NCBI RefSeq assembly: GCF_000718005.1 | Contig: NZ_JODV01000009.1 | Source: Actinoalloteichus_B caeruleus | Lineage (GTDB): Bacteria; Actinomycetota; Actinomycetes; Mycobacteriales; Pseudonocardiaceae | Reading direction: 5' to 3' (one strand) | DNA: 64,000 nt | Shown: piece after piece, positions 52,699 through 60,461 of the stretch | Numbering within the stretch: the stretch's first letter is position 1 | Layout of the letters: every line of letters begins with the position of its first letter | Program-made: the position numbers and the translations under genes | The notes under the pieces: model-generated | Database searches by the model: none | Seen by the model: the letters and a program-made list of their open reading frames with translations, nothing else | What the model was told of the DNA's origin: nothing

Positions 52699-53682
52699 AT
52701 GAGGATTCATTTCACCGCGGACGATCTGACACGGATGCGGGTCAGGGCGTCCCTCGGGCAATGGGGCGAAACGGTGCTCGCCGCACGTGCGTTCGGGCGG
52801 AAGGACAACCCGCATCTACGCCGGTGGCGGCATCATGTCACCAGCCAACTTCGCGGGCGTCCACTACTCCACCGGGCTGTTCTGGGCCTGTCCGCCTCAG
52901 CGGGAGAGCTGCTCCACAGCGTCACGATGGCGGCACGGCGGCCAGAGACGGGTGGGGCGCGACCAGGCGCGGAGGGTGATGGGACGCTCCGCACCATCGG
53001 TGACTTCGGACAATTGGCGGTAACCCCATACTGGGAAGGCGTCCGCGGGTACCTCGAGACCGTCCGCGACGAACGAGCACAGCACCTGAGTGCCGGTGGA
53101 GTCGAAGGCCTGCTCGCTACGACGCAGCCGACAGGTCGTTGGTCCTACCCCACTCTCGTGCTGGGGCGCGAGGCCGGCTCGACGGTGCGACTCAACGGAA
53201 GGGGAATGGTCCTCGTCTGGTCAGTCTTCCTGGGACAGCGTGAACACCTGCTCCTCGGGGCCAACTCCCCGGAGGAGAGCCCAGTGCTCGTCCTCCCGGC
53301 TGCGCTGGCCCCCCTGCCGTGCGCCGTGCTGCACACCGTGTCGGAGGCAGGCGCCCTGGAGGCGCTGCTCGGTAGGACGCGAGCCGCGATGCTGCGCCAG
53401 CTGGTGGAGAGCCGGACCACCGGCGAACTGGCGACAGGACTCGGTATCTCCGCCGCCGGTGCGAGCCACCACACTGCGGTACTGCGCCGCGCCCACCTCA
53501 TCACCACGCATCGGCACCACAACACCGTGACGCACAACCTGACAGCGCTCGGGAGCGCGGTGTTGCGACGTCATGCCCAGCAGCCACCAGGCCGGGGAAC
53601 CGGGACGGCCTGCGGATGCCTGACGCGCTCAGCCGAGGCCGGGTGTCCGCGCGATCAGGGGACGCACCGCGTCGCCGGATGA
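52699..53682 (+). CDS. ArsR-type winged-helix regulator with C-terminal HTH (paralogue 2)
   Basis: The protein is 327 aa, 48 bp behind its paralogue, starting at an ATG after GGGGGAGAG. It has the same plan: an amino-terminal domain (IHFTADDLTRMRVRASLGQW, TPYWEGVRGYLETVRDER, GGVEGLLATTQ, RGMVLVWSVFL) and a winged helix (LLGRTRAAMLRQLVESRTTG, ELATGLGISAAGASHHTAVL, then RRAHLITTHRHHNTVTHNLT). The final ~45 residues, with CGCLTRSAEAGCPRD, are not shared. Tandem duplication then divergence is the simplest origin. Together they may form a heterodimer. Confidence 0.85.
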   Translation: MRIHFTADDLTRMRVRASLGQWGETVLAARAFGRKDNPHLRRWRHHVTSQLRGRPLLHRAVLGLSASAGELLHSVTMAARRPETGGARPGAEGDGTLRTIGDFGQLAVTPYWEGVRGYLETVRDERAQHLSAGGVEGLLATTQPTGRWSYPTLVLGREAGSTVRLNGRGMVLVWSVFLGQREHLLLGANSPEESPVLVLPAALAPLPCAVLHTVSEAGALEALLGRTRAAMLRQLVESRTTGELATGLGISAAGASHHTAVLRRAHLITTHRHHNTVTHNLTALGSAVLRRHAQQPPGRGTGTACGCLTRSAEAGCPRDQGTHRVAG

Positions 53683-54696
53683 GCCAAGACAGCTGAGATG
53701 TCCGCCCCACACCGGACCCATGGGCGGGAATTCCACGACCGGTGTGCTCGCTTGGGTCGCGCAGGCGCAACCGGTAGGGGCCAGCGCGGCTCGTGGCCGC
53801 AGGGGCTCTCCCGGTGACGGGGCACCGCCACGAAGACCCAAGCGGTGGCGAGGCGGGCCCACCACGAACGCGTCATCCGAGGAGTTCGACGTTCCCTTTC
53901 CGCGGGACCACGGTCCTGGCTAGCGGGAGCGGGCTCAGCAAAGCCAGGACCGCAGACCGGTCCGCCCGCGCGCCCGGCGCTCGGTCGGTAGGGACAGCAT
54001 GACCGGGGCAGCGGCCTCGGTTGTCGACAGCCGGCGCGCGCTGTCGCCTCCCGGTGAACACCGGGTCGCCCCTGGGCCGGGGCCACAGGTTTCGGTGTCG
54101 ACTGGGTGCGGCGCGGGCGGCAACGCCCCCGTCTTCGGCGAGGGCGCGTGATGCATGGTTCCGGTCGGGCCCGGCCGCCATGCCGGCTGGGGACCGGCGC
54201 GTCGGAGGTCGTGGAGAGCGGTCGACCAGCGGAAACCGGGGTGAGCGCTGAGCCCGTCCGCCGGTGTCCGCTGCCTCCGGGCGCGGTGGGGCGGGGGCGG
54301 CTCGGCGCGCCCGTGTGCCCTCAGCCCACCGTGGTGCTCGCCCTCGCCGACCTCCCGGCCAGAGCAGTGGGCAGGGATCCCGGTCGTCCACAACGCCCAC
54401 CGATCCTCAACGCCGGCCCCCCGAACGTGGGCCCTGGTCGATCAATGGTGGGCGACACCCCCGCGCCCACGTGATCCACCGCGCTGGTGCTCACACTCCT
54501 CCGCAGGGCCACCGGCGATCCCTCCCTGACGGCACGACCCCGATCCCACGGCTCCGGCTGGGAGCACCAAGCCGCGCCGTGGCCGTGACCACGGCTAGCT
54601 CCCCGTGGCGGGCGCGAGGAGGGAAGCAGGGCCGATCCCGCACTGACGGTTGGTCGGGCCCGGAGCGCGGGCGTCGGGAAAGCCAGGACCACCTGG
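53683..54696. other. 1-kb convergent gap, no gene recognised
   Basis: This gap lies between the converging arms of the cluster. Long open frames exist on both strands but are low in conserved residues, rich in arginine and proline, and lack ribosome sites; I judge them spurious. No strong terminator stem was found. It is unusually long for a convergent gap in this genome. Confidence 0.5.
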
Positions 54697-56202
54697 TCAG
54701 AAGACCCCTGTCCATCTCAGCTCGGGCCATAGCTCGGACCAGGGGGCGACCGGATCACGGCACACGAGGATCCGTTCACCAACGTCGAGCACCGCGAGGT
54801 CGATGTCGAAAGCCCCGCTGGTCTCACAGGACGCGAACAGAGGGTGCAGGACCTCAGGGTCGACACCGAACACGAGGGCGACGGAGGCCGGCTCCGCCGG
54901 CACGCCGAAATCGGCGTAGGAGTTGTGGCCGCTGTAGACAGGGGGCAACCCGTGTTCGGGACCGTACCGGTCCAGCGCCCCAGCCTGGCTGTAGTTGTGC
55001 GCGTAGACGATGGCCCGTTCCCGCTCGTCCGCCGGCAGGGAGTGGTAGACGTCCGCTACGTGCTCGGCCAACTCGGGCCATCCCGCCTGTCCCAACTGGG
55101 CATCTCCGAAGGCGGGGAACTCCGGGTACTTCCCGTAGACGTCGAGCGGCAGGACGGGCATCGTCAGCACGACGGCGAACGCCGCGTTGCCGGCCAGGAG
55201 CACACCGACCGTGACCTGCCGTCCCCGAGTGGAAAGCCACTCCGCTACCGGCACGGCGCCGACCGCGAGCAGCGCCGTCAACAACCCGCTGAGGTACCGG
55301 GGCTGCCCGGCCACGATCACGAGGAGGAGACCGGCGGAGAGGAACGCCACCCCGAGGAAGCGGTACTGCTCCCACTCCGCCCGCCGGAACAGACCGACCA
55401 CAGCGGCCAGCCAGAACGGAGCGAGGAGCGGACCGACCACGAAGACCACCAGGACGGGGAGGAACGCGAGCCGGAGCGCGCCATCGCCGGACATCGTGGC
55501 CGCCATCTCCAGCTGCGGCCAGCCCCGGGCGGCCTGCCAAAGGAACGCCGGAGCCGCGACGAGTAGCCCGAGACCGATGGCACACGGGAAGTGCCAGCCC
55601 TTCAGGAGCTGCCGGGGCCCCACGAGCAGGAACCCCACGAGGACCCCGCCGAAGAGCAACAGCGGGAGGAACTTCGCCAGCATCCCCACGCCCGCGACGA
55701 GGCCCACGACCAGCCACAACCGAGTGTCCCGCGTCCGGACCAGTCGGAGCAGGCACCAGATCGACACCTGCCAGACGAGCAGGTCGACCGTGAACGTGTG
55801 CAGGATGTGCGAGGAGCTGATCGTGACCATCGAGGTGGCGGTGGCGAGGGCCGCGAGCAGCTGGGCGTGATCGCGACCGCCCAACTCGCGCGCGATCAAA
55901 GCACCCAGCAACACCACCGCACCCGCGATCAGCGCGGGTAACACCCTGAGGGCGAAGACCGTGTCCCCGAAAAGCTGAATCTGGGCCCAAGCCAGAAAGG
56001 GGACCATTGGCGGTTGGTCGACGTAACCCCAGTCGAGGTGATTACCCGCCACCCGGAAGTAGAGTTCGTCAAAATAGTACCCGTGGCGACCGGCCAGTGT
56101 CAGGGCCAGAATCGTGAGGGTCGCGCTGACGAGCAGAACGGGAAGCCGGAACAGCGGGGGTGGTGCCGTTCTGCTGGGAACGACGCTGCCGGATGGGATC
56201 AT
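54697..56202 (-). CDS. GT39/ArnT-like membrane glycosyltransferase
   Basis: The protein is 501 aa with about ten membrane segments. The conserved extracytoplasmic loop YYFDELYFRVAGNHLDWGYV then DQPPMVPFLAW carries the acidic catalytic pair typical of polyprenyl-phosphate-sugar-dependent transferases (PMT/ArnT, GT39 or GT83). The C-terminus is a periplasmic globular region (GLPPVYSGHNSYADFG). Homologues in peptide antibiotic clusters attach mannose from a lipid donor outside the cell. Its ATG follows AAGGGGAAAG. It ends the minus-strand arm and probably decorates the product. Confidence 0.87.
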   Translation of the reverse strand: MIPSGSVVPSRTAPPPLFRLPVLLVSATLTILALTLAGRHGYYFDELYFRVAGNHLDWGYVDQPPMVPFLAWAQIQLFGDTVFALRVLPALIAGAVVLLGALIARELGGRDHAQLLAALATATSMVTISSSHILHTFTVDLLVWQVSIWCLLRLVRTRDTRLWLVVGLVAGVGMLAKFLPLLLFGGVLVGFLLVGPRQLLKGWHFPCAIGLGLLVAAPAFLWQAARGWPQLEMAATMSGDGALRLAFLPVLVVFVVGPLLAPFWLAAVVGLFRRAEWEQYRFLGVAFLSAGLLLVIVAGQPRYLSGLLTALLAVGAVPVAEWLSTRGRQVTVGVLLAGNAAFAVVLTMPVLPLDVYGKYPEFPAFGDAQLGQAGWPELAEHVADVYHSLPADERERAIVYAHNYSQAGALDRYGPEHGLPPVYSGHNSYADFGVPAEPASVALVFGVDPEVLHPLFASCETSGAFDIDLAVLDVGERILVCRDPVAPWSELWPELRWTGVF

Positions 56203-56414
56203 GCTTTCCCCTTCGAATGGGAGGATTACGCGTGGAATCCTTCCGCACGAACGACTGTTTGACCACCGCTGATGAGTCCGACTCGCGATATCACCTGAAC
56301 GATTGTCCCCGGTGAGTACCCGCGGTCAATGACTCGAGCACCCGTCGTCAAGCGAAGGCGAACGTCGCGACGTGGGCGGGACAGCCCGAACCGCCACGCG
56401 GGTATGCGAACGAA

Positions 56415-57803
56415 TCAGACCGCGTCAGTGACCAGTTGGGGCAAATCGACGAACAGGGTCGTCGGGCCGCCCCTCGGACTCGTGAGCATCACCCGTCCCC
56501 CCACCACCGCGACCCGGTCGGCCAGGCCCCGCAGCCCGCTCCCGGCAGCTGGTTCGGCGCCGCCCACGCCGTCGTCCCACACGGACAACGCCAAGCGGTC
56601 ACCCTCCAGTCGCCCCCGGACCTCGGCGCGTTCGGCGCGGCTGTGCTTGACGATATTCGCCAGGCCCTCCGACACGACGAAGTACGCCGCCGCCTCCACT
56701 TCGGGCCCGGGACGTCGTGGGAGGTCGAGGCGCACGGTCACCGCGAGGGGACAACGAGCGGCGAGCTCGGCCACAGCGGGACCGAGACCGTGGTCGGTGA
56801 GCACCTGCGGATGGATACCCCGGATCAGTTGGCGCAGGTCGGCCAGTACCCGCTCCGCCTCGCGCCGCGCGGCGACCACCGTTTCCCCCGCGTCGCACTG
56901 GCAGTTCCGCAGGTCGATCTCGGCTATCCCCAACTGCAGGATGAGAGCGACCAACCGCTGCTGGGCCCCGTCGTGCAGGTCGCGCTCGATCCGACGTCGC
57001 TCGGCCTCGCACACGTGCGCGAGCCAGGCGCGGGAGGACATCGAGCGGCGCCCCCAGCCGGTGATCTCCCGCCCGCGAGGACGCAGGAGCCAGCGCGCCA
57101 GGGAACCCTGCCAGGCTGCGAGGAGAGCCACTCCGTAAGCGGCGATCGGGAGCAGGATCAGCCCGACCAGGACAGTGACGGTCTTCGCGACGAACCCGGT
57201 GGTGGGAGCAGTGCCCGGGGGACCGAGGTTCACCATGGACTCGATGTCCATCAGGAACTCGAGCAACGGCGTGGCCGGAAGGATCAGGACGGTCGCCGCA
57301 GCCAGGACGGCGAACAGGTCCACGATCCCGAGCACCACCACCAGGAGCAGGCAGTAGGCCCATTCCCGCCACAGCGGCAGCGACAGCAGACGTCCCCACG
57401 GGGAGCCGTGCGGTTCCGCCGAGTGGGATGGGCCGCGGCTGCTGGCGATCCCCATGCCGAGCATGCCCAGGCGCCGACGTTCCAACGCCGCGAGTGGGGC
57501 CGCCGCCACCAGGCACACCACGACCAGCCCGGTCGCCGCGGTCAGGTAGGCAGCGGCGGTACCCACCTCGGAAGTCCACTTGTGCAGCGCGAGCAGCGGA
57601 ACGACCGCCAACGCGCCCCCGGTGAGGTAGCGCAGCGCATGCCAGGGCCAGCCGGAGCGAAGGAACCGCAGCGGGCTTCCCGCGATCGCGTGCAGGATCT
57701 GGGTGGGCACCCGGTGCCTCGAGTAGGCGGGCTCGTCGTGATCAACCCGCGTCGGGGACACTTCCGTCCGACCCACGCGGTCAAGCCTAGCAGAGAAGAT
57801 CAC
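56415..57803 (-). CDS. NarL-type sensor histidine kinase (HisKA_3)
   Basis: The protein is 462 aa. About four amino-terminal membrane helices lie before residue ~230. The phospho-acceptor box is ERRRIERDLHDGAQQRLVAL, with His277. The ATPase region has VVSEGLANIVKHSRAERAEV and DDGVGG, then GSGLRGLADRVAVVGG. This kinase type normally works with a LuxR-type response regulator, but none is adjacent. The GTG start shares one base with the stop of the exporter gene (TAGTG), so it is the last gene of the NRPS operon. Confidence 0.88.
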   Translation of the reverse strand: MIFSARLDRVGRTEVSPTRVDHDEPAYSRHRVPTQILHAIAGSPLRFLRSGWPWHALRYLTGGALAVVPLLALHKWTSEVGTAAAYLTAATGLVVVCLVAAAPLAALERRRLGMLGMGIASSRGPSHSAEPHGSPWGRLLSLPLWREWAYCLLLVVVLGIVDLFAVLAAATVLILPATPLLEFLMDIESMVNLGPPGTAPTTGFVAKTVTVLVGLILLPIAAYGVALLAAWQGSLARWLLRPRGREITGWGRRSMSSRAWLAHVCEAERRRIERDLHDGAQQRLVALILQLGIAEIDLRNCQCDAGETVVAARREAERVLADLRQLIRGIHPQVLTDHGLGPAVAELAARCPLAVTVRLDLPRRPGPEVEAAAYFVVSEGLANIVKHSRAERAEVRGRLEGDRLALSVWDDGVGGAEPAAGSGLRGLADRVAVVGGRVMLTSPRGGPTTLFVDLPQLVTDAV

Positions 57804-59125
57804 TACAGTGAGCTCCGATGATCACGCTCCGCGACCGCCTCCGTGATCTCCGACGACGACCGCAGGGTGGGGAAGTGACGCAGCGTTCGGTTCACCAGGG
57901 CACCCGTCCCCACCGCGGCCATCGCGATCGCCAGGGCCAGCAAGCTTCCCCCGACACCGAAGAGCGCGAGCGCCCCCGTGCTCAGCAGCGGGCCCAGGGA
58001 GCCCGCAGCGCCGGAGGCCAAACCGGTGATCCCGCTCAACCGCCCGCGCAGCTCGTCCCTGGTCACCAGGAGCTGGTACGTGGCCACCGTCGTGTTCGCC
58101 ACCGGGGCCAGTAGCGCGGCGGTACCGAGGAGGACCCCGAGGGCGAGCCCCTCGGGCACCAGGGCCATGAGGGCGATCACCACGGCGGTCACCCACGCGA
58201 AACCGATCACGATGACCGACGCGGGCAACGCCGAGTGCACGCGGGCCGCCACCACCCCTCCGAGCAGTCCGCCAATCCCGAAACATGCCATGGTGAGCCC
58301 GATTTCCCCGGTCGCGAGGGTGTCCTCCCCCGAGATGGCGATCACCAGGATGATCACGGCGTGGAAAACGATGTTGACGAAGAAGATGTACACCAGTGTC
58401 GGCCGAATGACCCGGTGGCCCAACGCCCAACGGAAACCGGCCCCGATCTCACCCACCGCATGACGCCAGGGACGGCGCGCGGAGGAAACCTGCGGCAGCG
58501 GTCTCAGTAGGAGCAGCGCGAAGAAGGAGAAGAGCAATGTCGCCGCCTGGATGAGCAGGGGGAGCGCCATGCTGAACGCGAAAGTGATTCCGACTACCGA
58601 CGGCCCCACCAGAATCGCAGCGAACGGCCGCGCCGTATTCCTGGCGATCGCGAGGGAGAGTTGGGAACGCGGAACGACCTGGGGGAGAGCGGAGTATTCG
58701 GCGGGTTGGAACACCGCGCCGAGCGCGCCTTCGACCGCCGCGACCACCAGGATGTGACCGAAGCTCGGAGTACCCGTGAGCGCCACCACTGCCAGGCTGC
58801 CCAACGCCAGCGACCGCCCGCCCTGGCACACCAACATCAACGTCCTGCGATCCACCCGGTCGGCGAGTAGACCCGCCGGAAGGCTAGCTGCCACACTGGC
58901 GGCCGCGAGCACGGCGGACACCACACCGAGCTGGGCCAAGGAGCCAGAGGTCGCCAGGATCAGCAACGGGAACGCCACGAAGGCCATCTCGTTCGCGATC
59001 TCCGACAGCAGCTGGCTGCTCCAGAGAATGTTGTAGCCCCGGTTGCGGGACAACGGCCGCGTCTCCCCGGACACTGGTCCAGCCTGGGGCTCAGCCACGT
59101 CCCGCCCCCGTCGCGCCCTGCTCAT
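57803..59125 (-). CDS. MFS exporter, 12-TM (EntS/MFS_3-like)
   Basis: The protein is 440 aa with about 12 membrane segments. LLADRVDRRTLMLVCQGGRS is the MFS loop motif, and the order of segments (NILWSSQLLSEIANEMAFVA, FQPAEYSALPQVVPRSQLSL) resembles EntS-type peptide and siderophore exporters. Its ATG is preceded by GAAGGAG and lies 35 bases inside the end of the hydrolase gene, and its stop touches the kinase start. It is the likely exporter or self-resistance pump for the peptide. Confidence 0.9.
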   Translation of the reverse strand: MSRARRGRDVAEPQAGPVSGETRPLSRNRGYNILWSSQLLSEIANEMAFVAFPLLILATSGSLAQLGVVSAVLAAASVAASLPAGLLADRVDRRTLMLVCQGGRSLALGSLAVVALTGTPSFGHILVVAAVEGALGAVFQPAEYSALPQVVPRSQLSLAIARNTARPFAAILVGPSVVGITFAFSMALPLLIQAATLLFSFFALLLLRPLPQVSSARRPWRHAVGEIGAGFRWALGHRVIRPTLVYIFFVNIVFHAVIILVIAISGEDTLATGEIGLTMACFGIGGLLGGVVAARVHSALPASVIVIGFAWVTAVVIALMALVPEGLALGVLLGTAALLAPVANTTVATYQLLVTRDELRGRLSGITGLASGAAGSLGPLLSTGALALFGVGGSLLALAIAMAAVGTGALVNRTLRHFPTLRSSSEITEAVAERDHRSSL

Positions 59126-60461
59126 CGATCTCCTTCCGCGCCAAGCGAGCCGCGAATCGCATCAACCCGACGCGTCCGGTGTCGGGATCGGGGACGAAGG
59201 CGCCCCGAAACAGGAACCGGCCGTTCGCCCTGTCGTGCAAGGCGAAGCGCAGCCCGTCGCCATAGCAGGTGAGCAGGCCGCGCTCGGCGCGACCCACGCG
59301 CAGCGACAGCTGACCGTCGGTTCCCCACCCGACCACGAACTCCTGCTCGCCGTTGCGGTACACACCCAGGCAGTCGGGCCGAGGTGGTGTCCGCTCGTCG
59401 GGAGACAGACCAGCGAGGAACGGGTGGTCACCCACTCCCGTCCCGCCCGCGCGCAACAGGTCGACCACGTCCGACCACAGCTCGAAGCCACCGCTGGAGT
59501 TGGACAACAGTGCCACCACCGAGCCCGTGCTGGGCTCGAACCGCAGATGGCATGACAACCCGTCGTCCATTCCGTCATGCCCGAACCAGTCGACACCGGT
59601 GTCGCGGTAGACCGCCCATCCAAGCCCCCAACCGTCCGCGAGACCCGTCGGCCCGGGCGACCCAGCGATGACCTGGTCGGTCCGCATTAACCGAGCGACG
59701 CCGTCCTGCTCCCCCAACAGAGGGTCCATGCCGAGGTGGGCGTGGACGAACTTCACCAGGTCGTCCACCCCGAGCGCGAGACCGCCATACGCCGCTCCCG
59801 GCCCGTACCGGTGCCGTTCGGCGACCACCGCCTCGACACCACCCGCGTGGACCGTGTGACCGCGGGCCACTGGCCGCGCACCACCGATCCCCGATCCCAA
59901 CACCACCGGACTGATCTCCAGCGGACGCAACAGGATGGACTCGACGGCATCACACCACCGCATGCCGGTCACGGCCTCGATCAACCGGCCCACAACGGCG
60001 TAACCCGCGTTCGAGTACGAGAACGCGGTCCCGGGTGGGCACACCAGCGCGTGCTGGTGGCAGAGCCGGCTCATCCAGTCCTTCGGATCCGCCGCCCCCT
60101 CCGGAAGGTCGGAGGCCAGGCCAGCGCGGTGGCTCAACAGCCGCCGCACGGTGATGCCGGTGGCGGAGCCGTCAGCGCCGGCCAACTCCGGCAGGTGCTC
60201 GCTGACCGGCTCGTCCAGGTCCACGTCCCCGTCCTCGACGAGGAGCATCGCGAGCGTGGCGGTGAACGGCTTGGTCAGCGACCCCAATGGGAACGCCAGG
60301 CGGCCCGCGGACTCCGCGTGCACCCGATGGCCATCCGACGTGGCTACCCTGAGCACGGCCTCCTCACCTCGGCACACCACGAGGCGAGCGTCGCGAACCC
60401 GGCGCTTGGCCGCCCGCGCGACGAACGCCTCCGCCATCTCGGCCTCGACCGGCATGCTCAC
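59091..60461 (-). CDS. penicillin-binding-protein-type peptide cyclase/thioesterase (serine hydrolase)
   Basis: The protein is 456 aa with the class C beta-lactamase/DD-peptidase fold and all three catalytic motifs: Ser61-Lys64 (GSLTKPF), Tyr149-Asn151 (YSNAGY) and His295-Gly297 (HDG). Residues ~350-450 form a beta-rich tail (CLGVYRNGEQEFVVGWGTDG), like the lipocalin-like domain of stand-alone PBP-type thioesterases such as SurE. No signal peptide is present, so it is cytoplasmic. The GTG start overlaps the NRPS stop (GTGA); ATG at 60455 is an alternative. PBP-type thioesterases release and cyclize peptides ending in a D-residue; the preceding NRPS ends in an epimerization domain. A simple esterase/peptidase role is the alternative. 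Confidence 0.85.
   Translation of the reverse strand: MSMPVEAEMAEAFVARAAKRRVRDARLVVCRGEEAVLRVATSDGHRVHAESAGRLAFPLGSLTKPFTATLAMLLVEDGDVDLDEPVSEHLPELAGADGSATGITVRRLLSHRAGLASDLPEGAADPKDWMSRLCHQHALVCPPGTAFSYSNAGYAVVGRLIEAVTGMRWCDAVESILLRPLEISPVVLGSGIGGARPVARGHTVHAGGVEAVVAERHRYGPGAAYGGLALGVDDLVKFVHAHLGMDPLLGEQDGVARLMRTDQVIAGSPGPTGLADGWGLGWAVYRDTGVDWFGHDGMDDGLSCHLRFEPSTGSVVALLSNSSGGFELWSDVVDLLRAGGTGVGDHPFLAGLSPDERTPPRPDCLGVYRNGEQEFVVGWGTDGQLSLRVGRAERGLLTCYGDGLRFALHDRANGRFLFRGAFVPDPDTGRVGLMRFAARLARKEIDEQGATGAGRG

Noticed and set aside
53888..53900. GTTCGAC, resembling one arm of a StrR-family binding site
   Set aside because: There is no matching inverted arm at the required distance, and it lies in a convergent gap where an activator site is not expected.
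53683..54696. Several open frames of 120-175 codons on both strands
   Set aside because: They overlap one another, are Arg/Pro-rich, lack ribosome sites and show no recognisable domain, so no gene was called.
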